A stretch of DNA of 64,000 nt. Origin: an uncultured Ruminococcus sp. (lineage in GTDB: Bacteria; Bacillota; Clostridia; Oscillospirales; Ruminococcaceae). Position 1 is the stretch's first letter. The number at the start of each line of letters is the position of its first letter. Both the position numbers and the translations under genes were made by a program. A model generated the notes under the pieces. That model was not told where the DNA came from, ran no database searches, and saw only the letters and a program-made list of their open reading frames with translations. This document shows positions 59,453 through 64,000 of this stretch, piece after piece. The DNA is taken from positions 1-64,000 of the forward strand of contig CACZFN010000026.1 of NCBI GenBank assembly GCA_902780505.1. The letters are read 5' to 3'.

Positions 59453-60357
59453 GTTTTTACAGGGTAAGGCGGTTTATAAATTATTTCTGCCTTGCAGCGG
59501 CCGTTATTGCCTGTGTGCTGACAGGGTTTTTAGAGTACACGGGCAGGACGGATATTCTTGTTAAACTCGGGCTGCGTGACAGGCCTGCCGAGGGTGAGGA
59601 GCTTTCTGTTCACTTTATTGATGTAGGGCAGGGGGACTGCACCTTTGTTATGTCCGGCGGGCATTATATGCTGATAGATTCGGGCGAGGCCGAGCAAAGC
59701 GGAAAGGTGATACGCTACCTGAAGAAAAAGGAAGTGAAAAAGCTTGACTGCATAGTTGTCACACACCCGCACACAGACCACTGCGGGGGCATGGCGGACA
59801 TATTAAACGCATTTGACTGCGGAAGGTTTATTATGCCGAGGGTGGACAGCGAATACACACCGACGACGGTATATTACGAGAATATGCTGAAAGCTGTACG
59901 AAATAAAGGACTGAAAATAGAAGCCGCGTGTGATGCCTCCTTTACGCTCGGCAAGGGTGTTGTTGAGATAATAACGGCTGATTACCACGGGGATAACCTT
60001 AACAACTACTCGGCACTTGTGAAGATAAAAAACGGCAGCAACAGTTTTCTTGTAACGGGGGACTGTGAAAACGAGGAGGAGGAGCTTCTTATAAAGAAAG
60101 GCGCTGACCTCAGCGCAAAGGTGCTTAAAGTCGGGCACCACGGAAGCAGCACTTCAAGTTCGGCGCAGATGCTTGATGCGGTTCTGCCGAGGTATGCCGT
60201 GATATCCTGCGGGGAGGGAAACAGCTACGGGCACCCGCACAGCGTGACGGTTTCACGGCTGAGAAAATACGCAGACGAGATATACAGGACAGACACACAG
60301 GGGGATATAGTTTTTATATCCGACGGTGAGGGACTGAGTATACAGACAAAAAGGTGA
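59389..60357 (+). CDS. ComEC/Rec2-like metallo-beta-lactamase-fold hydrolase
   Basis: A 322-residue protein: a Lys/Arg-rich N-terminus (about 1-28), one membrane segment (about 30-50), and an MBL domain from about 70. Metal motif VTHPHTDHCGG (HxHxDH), VTGDCENEEE and VGHHGSSTSSS match the ComEC C-terminal nuclease-like subgroup found as separate proteins in Firmicutes. It probably acts outside the membrane on nucleic acid, but substrate is unknown. Its start lies inside ygiQ-type gene, and a DUF3006 gene follows five bases later. Confidence 0.85.
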   Translation: MAKGKSRPKKRRAKKKTKKKISFYRVRRFINYFCLAAAVIACVLTGFLEYTGRTDILVKLGLRDRPAEGEELSVHFIDVGQGDCTFVMSGGHYMLIDSGEAEQSGKVIRYLKKKEVKKLDCIVVTHPHTDHCGGMADILNAFDCGRFIMPRVDSEYTPTTVYYENMLKAVRNKGLKIEAACDASFTLGKGVVEIITADYHGDNLNNYSALVKIKNGSNSFLVTGDCENEEEELLIKKGADLSAKVLKVGHHGSSTSSSAQMLDAVLPRYAVISCGEGNSYGHPHSVTVSRLRKYADEIYRTDTQGDIVFISDGEGLSIQTKR

Positions 60358-60362
60358 AATAG

Positions 60363-60584
60363 ATGTTTTATTCTGTTGACAGGGTTGATGATAAATACAT
60401 ACTTTTATGTGATGATGACGGTGATGTAAAGGAAATACGGCGCTTTCACATTGATGGTGATGTGAAAACGGGGCAGGTCTACCGTTTTGAGCAGGGGAAG
60501 TTTTTATTTGACGCTGATGAAACAAGCAGAAGAAAAAAACGTATAAAAGAGCTTGAAGACGAGCTTTTCGGGGGTGGAATATAA
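60363..60584 (+). CDS. DUF3006 domain protein
   Basis: A 73-residue protein beginning FYSVDRVDDKYILLCDDDGD, a small OB-like beta barrel typical of DUF3006, followed by a charged helix. DUF3006 genes very often follow ComEC-like MBL genes, as here, which suggests joint action. It ends one base before the start of the RpiR regulator gene. Function unknown. Confidence 0.82.
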   Translation: MFYSVDRVDDKYILLCDDDGDVKEIRRFHIDGDVKTGQVYRFEQGKFLFDADETSRRKKRIKELEDELFGGGI

Positions 60585-60585
60585 A

Positions 60586-61467
60586 ATGGATATTGATCTG
60601 TTTTCACATCTAAAAGAAAAAATGCCGAAGATGTCGAAGGGGCACAAGGCGATAGCGGCGTTTATACTGGAGCATTACGACAAGGCGGCGTTTATGACGG
60701 CGCAGAAGCTCGGCGCGACTGTCGGGGTGAGTGAGAGCACGGTAGTAAGGTTCGCTTCCGACTTAGGACTTGACGGGTACCCTGATCTTCAGAGGAGTTT
60801 GCAGGAACTTATGCGAAACAGGCTTACCGCCATACAGCGCATTGAAGTGACAAACGAGCGTCTGGGGCAGGGGGATATTCTTGACAGGGTAATAAACCTT
60901 GACATAGACAAGCTGAGAAGAACGCTTGAACAGACATCGCGTGAAGCGTTTGAGGGGGCTGTAAAAAGCATAACCGAGGCTCAGACCATATATATCCTCG
61001 GTACAAGGAGTGCGGCGTCGCTTGCTTCGTTCCTCAATTACTACTTAAACCTTATATACCCACAGGTAAGACTTGTAAGAAGCACCACCACAAGCGAGAT
61101 GTTTGAGCAGATACTAAGAATAGGCAAAGATGACGTTATGATAGGGATATCATTCCCGAGATATTCAAAGCAGACGATAAAGGCGCTTAAATACGCAAAC
61201 GAAAGCGGTGCACACGTTATAGCGATAACCGACAGTGACAAATCACCGATAGCGCAGTATGCTGATGACCTGCTCTGTGCAAGGAGTGACATGGCTTCCT
61301 TCGTGGATTCGCTGGTAGCACCTTTAAGCCTTATAAATGCGCTTATTGTAGGTGTCGGGGTAAGGAATCAGGAACAGGTATCAAAGAGCTTTGAGCGTTT
61401 AGAGAAGATCTGGGCGGATTATGACGTATATGAAAAAGGCGAGGACGAGCCTGATGAAACAGTTTGA
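60586..61467 (+). CDS. MurR/RpiR-family transcriptional regulator
   Basis: About 293 residues from ATG 60586 (GGGGGTGG upstream; the frame extends 11 residues into DUF3006). N-terminal RpiR helix-turn-helix (about 1-77; KMSKGHKAIAAFILEHYDKA; LGATVGVSESTVVRFASDLG) and a SIS sugar-phosphate-binding domain (about 115-250; IYILGTRSAASLASFLNYYL; ISFPRYSKQTIKALKYA). It likely senses a phosphosugar or amino-sugar phosphate; no sugar catabolic genes are adjacent, so the target is unknown. Confidence 0.92.
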   Translation: MDIDLFSHLKEKMPKMSKGHKAIAAFILEHYDKAAFMTAQKLGATVGVSESTVVRFASDLGLDGYPDLQRSLQELMRNRLTAIQRIEVTNERLGQGDILDRVINLDIDKLRRTLEQTSREAFEGAVKSITEAQTIYILGTRSAASLASFLNYYLNLIYPQVRLVRSTTTSEMFEQILRIGKDDVMIGISFPRYSKQTIKALKYANESGAHVIAITDSDKSPIAQYADDLLCARSDMASFVDSLVAPLSLINALIVGVGVRNQEQVSKSFERLEKIWADYDVYEKGEDEPDETV

Positions 61468-62695
61468 TGCTGTGATAATAGGCGGCGGTGCGGCAGGGCT
61501 TATGTGTGCCGTGAAGCTTGCATGGGGCGGCGCGGATACCTGTGTTATCGAAAGAGAAAAGGTGATCGGCAAGAAGCTGAGGATAACGGGAAAGGGCAGG
61601 TGCAATGTCACAAACAACTGTGATGTGCAGGGGGTTATGAACAATATAGTTTCAAACCCGAAGTTTATGTATTCAGCGCTTTCAGGGTTTTCGCCGGAGG
61701 ACACGCAGGCGTTTTTTGGAACGCTCGGTGTGCCGCTTAAAACCGAGAGGGGCGGCAGGGTGTTCCCCGTTTCGGACAATGCAAATGACATCGCTGACTG
61801 CCTTATAAACACCGCAAAGCAGGCGGGAGTGAAGTTTATAAGCGGCAGGGTGAGCGGTATAATCTATGAAAACGGCGCGGCTGTGGGTGCAAAGACGGAA
61901 ACGGACAGCATTTTCGGCAGGAATATCATAGTTGCGACAGGCGGGAAAAGCTACCCGAAAACAGGTTCGACAGGGGACGGGTACGGCTTTGCGGAAGATG
62001 CGGGGCTTGATGTCACGGAGATAAGGCCGTCACTTGTACCGATAGTTACCGTACAAAAAAGCGAATGTGCACAGATGATGGGGCTGTCTTTAAAAAATGT
62101 AACGCTTACACTTTTTGAAAAGGACAGCAAAAGGGCTGTATATTCTGAACTTGGCGAGATGCTGTTCACTCACTTCGGGGTATCGGGGCCGCTTGTGCTT
62201 TCGGCATCTGCACACATAAAAGGAAAAGCTGACAGATACTGTTTAGAAATAGATTTAAAACCCGCACTTGATGAAGAAAAGCTTGATGCAAGGATACTGA
62301 GGGATTTTGAAAGTGCTAAAAACAGGAATTTTTCAAATTCACTCGGAAGACTCCTGCCTGCAAAGCTTATACCTGTGGTCATCAGACGGACGGGGATAGA
62401 CGGGACGAAGAAAATAAACCAGATAACAAAGGCAGAACGCGAAAGGCTTATAAGTGTGGTAAAAAAGTTTACACTTGACATTGCGGCACTTAGGCCGATA
62501 GATGAAGCGATAGTTACCCGCGGCGGCGTTTCGGTAAGCGGGATAGAGCCTAAAAGCATGAGATCGAAAAAGCACAGCGGGCTTTACTTTATAGGCGAGG
62601 TGCTTGATGTGGATGCATACACGGGCGGGTTCAACCTACAGATAGCATTTGCAACGGCAAATGCCTGTGCACAGGACATCTGTGCGGGATTATAG
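61454..62695 (+). CDS. BaiN/HI0933-family NAD(P)/FAD-dependent oxidoreductase
   Basis: About 413 residues from ATG 61454, overlapping the regulator by 14 bases. FAD-binding FDAVIIGGGAAGLMCAVKLA, then KKLRITGKGRCNVTNN (family hallmark), ATGGKSYPKTGSTGDGYGFA and C-terminal GVSVSGIEPKSMRSK and YTGGFNLQIAFATA. Close relatives are annotated as aminoacetone oxidase or YhiN-like flavoproteins; substrate is uncertain. Confidence 0.9.
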   Translation: MKQFDAVIIGGGAAGLMCAVKLAWGGADTCVIEREKVIGKKLRITGKGRCNVTNNCDVQGVMNNIVSNPKFMYSALSGFSPEDTQAFFGTLGVPLKTERGGRVFPVSDNANDIADCLINTAKQAGVKFISGRVSGIIYENGAAVGAKTETDSIFGRNIIVATGGKSYPKTGSTGDGYGFAEDAGLDVTEIRPSLVPIVTVQKSECAQMMGLSLKNVTLTLFEKDSKRAVYSELGEMLFTHFGVSGPLVLSASAHIKGKADRYCLEIDLKPALDEEKLDARILRDFESAKNRNFSNSLGRLLPAKLIPVVIRRTGIDGTKKINQITKAERERLISVVKKFTLDIAALRPIDEAIVTRGGVSVSGIEPKSMRSKKHSGLYFIGEVLDVDAYTGGFNLQIAFATANACAQDICAGL

Positions 62696-62745
62696 CGGTA
62701 CGGTATTCTGTACTGCTTTGTGTGAGCGATAGGAGAGTGCTTTAT

Positions 62746-63213
62746 ATGACGAGGTTCAAAGCGGTAAGGACGTTTGTGGTTTTCTGGCTGCCCGGGGGGA
62801 TGTTTATAAACTTTGTGCTGCTTTTCTTTGTTGACGGCAAGCGAAAGATAACTGTCGTTGACAAGCATTTAAAGCACAGGGCATCAAAGCACAACACACG
62901 CCCCGAAGCCACAAGCTGCAAGGAATACATTGTTGACGTCCATATAGGACATTCAAAGAGTGTGAGGAGTCTTTACTGTTCGCTTTCAATGTTCAAGAAA
63001 TTCAGGGTGGGAAAGACATATGACGTTTATCTGAAACGAAACGAGATAAAGAGCATAGCAGAGCCTAACAAAAAGCAGCAGGAGCTGACAAGGAAAATGA
63101 TAGACAAGGTAAAAACACGCTCTGCAGCGCTGTCTATCAGCGCTTCTATGCTTATGCCGAACACGGATATCGACGAGGAAATGGTTCAGGCAAAGGAAAG
63201 AAAGGAAAGCTGA
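62746..63213 (+). CDS. Hypothetical basic protein with one membrane segment
   Basis: About 155 residues from ATG 62746 (TAGGAGAG eight bases upstream). One hydrophobic segment near the N-terminus (TFVVFWLPGGMFINFVLLFF). The remaining ~120 residues are Lys-rich and polar (SCKEYIVDVHIGHSKSVRSL; KTYDVYLKRNEIKSIAEPNK). No family recognised. It lies 50 bp after the flavoprotein and is followed by repeats. Confidence 0.55.
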   Translation: MTRFKAVRTFVVFWLPGGMFINFVLLFFVDGKRKITVVDKHLKHRASKHNTRPEATSCKEYIVDVHIGHSKSVRSLYCSLSMFKKFRVGKTYDVYLKRNEIKSIAEPNKKQQELTRKMIDKVKTRSAALSISASMLMPNTDIDEEMVQAKERKES

Positions 63214-63300
63214 TGCAGTGACAATGCATAATGCATAATGCACGGTGCACAATTAATGTGTGCGCTTTGCGCACTTATTTAAAAGCGGCTGCGCCGCTTG
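63214..63300. repeat. AATGCATA/ACAATGCA repeat with GC palindromes
   Basis: ACAATGCATAATGCATAATG and GTGCACAATTAATGTG are followed by GTGCGCTTTGCGCAC and AAGCGGCTGCGCCGCTT palindromes; same design as 15180-15284. Confidence 0.65.
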
Positions 63301-63420
63301 CAGTCTGTTGACAAAGTATAAAACTGTTTGGGAATGCATATCCGAAGGGGGTTGGGGACACTTGTCTACTGCGCAGACAGGGAAAGCCCCCAAAACAGGG
63401 CGTGGACAGCCTTTGAGTTT
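63301..63420 (+). repeat. 120-bp dispersed repeat (copy 2)
   Basis: Plus-strand copy of the unit found inverted at 37604-37723: CAGTCTGTTGACAAAGTA ... GAATGCATATCCGAAGG ... CTTGTCTACTGCGCAGACAG ... GGGCGTGGACAGCCTTTGAG. Confidence 0.85.
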
Positions 63421-63448
63421 GCTATTAAAAAAATGCTGTAAACTGTAT

Positions 63449-63622
63449 AGGCAACACCGCACAAAGACCGCCTAACGGCTTTGTGTGCAACCTACTTGCA
63501 GGATTTCCGTCATATCACCCAAATTCACCTTGAAATACGTTAGTATTCCTGCGGCAAATTTGGGCAATCTGACGAAAATCCTGACGGCGTATCTTACACA
63601 CAATCTTTGTGCGGTGTTGCCT
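63449..63622. mobile_element. MITE-like element with 19-bp perfect terminal inverted repeats
   Basis: AGGCAACACCGCACAAAGA (63449-63467) and its exact reverse complement (63604-63622) bound a 174-bp segment. Inside, CAGGATTTCCGTCA and TGACGAAAATCCTG, and CCCAAATT and AATTTGGG, continue the pairing, so the whole can fold as one long hairpin. It has no coding capacity. It ends 23 bp before the cmk start and so places a palindrome in its leader or promoter region. Confidence 0.82.
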
Positions 63623-63645
63623 AAAAAATATGGGAGGATAAACTT

Positions 63646-64000
63646 ATGGGTATAAATGTTGCACTTGACGGACCGTCGGGGGCGGGGAAGTCTACTATCG
63701 CCAAAATGGCGGCGGGAAAGCTTGGGTTTGTATATGTTGACACGGGGGCTATGTACAGGACTATCGCTTACTATGTGATAGATAAGGGCATAGAGCCTGA
63801 TGATACAGAAGCTGTTATAAAAGCACTTGACGGGATAAGCATTGAACTTAAAAACGAGGGCACACAGCAGGTGTTTTTAAACGGAGAGAATGTTTCCGGC
63901 TTGATAAGAACGCCCGAGATATCAATGGGGGCTTCAAAGGTATCGGCAATACCGAAGGTAAGAGAGTTTTTGCTTGATATGCAGAAGGATATAGCAAAAA
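63646..64000 (+). CDS. cmk: Cytidylate kinase, 5' part (runs off the window)
   Basis: First 118 codons. ATP loop ALDGPSGAGKSTIAKMAA and FVYVDTGAMYRTIAYYV are diagnostic for (d)CMP kinase; IRTPEISMGASKVSAIPKVR follows. It phosphorylates CMP/dCMP. GGGAGGA precedes ATG 63646. No promoter is evident between the start and the 174-bp palindrome, so transcription may begin within or upstream of that element. Confidence 0.93.
   Translation, partial: MGINVALDGPSGAGKSTIAKMAAGKLGFVYVDTGAMYRTIAYYVIDKGIEPDDTEAVIKALDGISIELKNEGTQQVFLNGENVSGLIRTPEISMGASKVSAIPKVREFLLDMQKDIAK

Overview
The window looks like a chromosomal segment of a low-to-moderate G+C Clostridia member, most likely Oscillospiraceae/Ruminococcus-like. 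This is inferred from gene content: dipicolinate synthase spoVFA-spoVFB (spore former or descendant of one), the Asp23-FakA pair, ACT/UPF0210 pair, DUF1836 and DUF3048 proteins, Rex, consensus SigA promoters, AGGAGG ribosome binding sites and frequent TTG/GTG starts. No rRNA, tRNA or CRISPR array was found. RNase P RNA (rnpB) is the only classical RNA gene.

Layout. 0-4 kb: a surface-protein fragment with a broken 5' end, an S1-domain protein, and a SleB-like wall hydrolase behind a long leader. 4-8.7 kb: a tyrosine phosphatase, a corrinoid reductive activator and a short cobalamin methionine synthase. 9-13 kb: SPFH protein, DUF1836 regulator, rnpB, an orphan Hpt protein and a DUF3048 lipoprotein. 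12.9-18 kb: a minus-strand operon of two-component system, two histidine phosphatases, a membrane protein and RluA. 18.4-26.3 kb: sirtuin, FakA-Asp23, ACT-UPF0210, a PHP phosphatase and spoVFAB. 26.6-33.6 kb: a compact nine-gene phage structural cassette with no integrase, tape-measure, lysis or replication genes. 33.6-41.5 kb: a tandem hairpin array, coaD-rsmD, a wall-anchored-like protein, an SDR enzyme, three unknown genes around a J-domain-like tail-anchored protein, and a cyclophilin. 41.9-45.3 kb: ECF sigma factor with a membrane beta-propeller protein, then rex with a clear operator. 45.3-46.3 kb: an island of intergenic repeats. 46.4-50.3 kb: an acn-icd operon enclosing two small membrane-protein genes. 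50.3-52.3 kb: three tandem type I toxin-antitoxin-like modules followed by a probable membrane-anchored RNase-like toxin/CPCC pair. 52.4-64 kb: lipoprotein, uppP, ftsK, YgiQ-type radical SAM, MBL/DUF3006, RpiR regulator, flavoprotein and the start of cmk.

The most notable signals are (i) three head-to-tail toxin/antisense modules with perfect convergent SigA promoters, (ii) the neighbouring RNase-like/CPCC gene pair, (iii) the intact but minimal phage head cassette beside spoVF, and (iv) a rich set of mobile-looking intergenic palindromes: a 125-bp element with 8-bp flanking direct repeats, a 174-bp element with 19-bp perfect inverted termini upstream of cmk, and a 120-bp repeat present twice, one copy splitting a duplicated terminator. 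Functional names rest on motif recognition by eye; no database search was possible.
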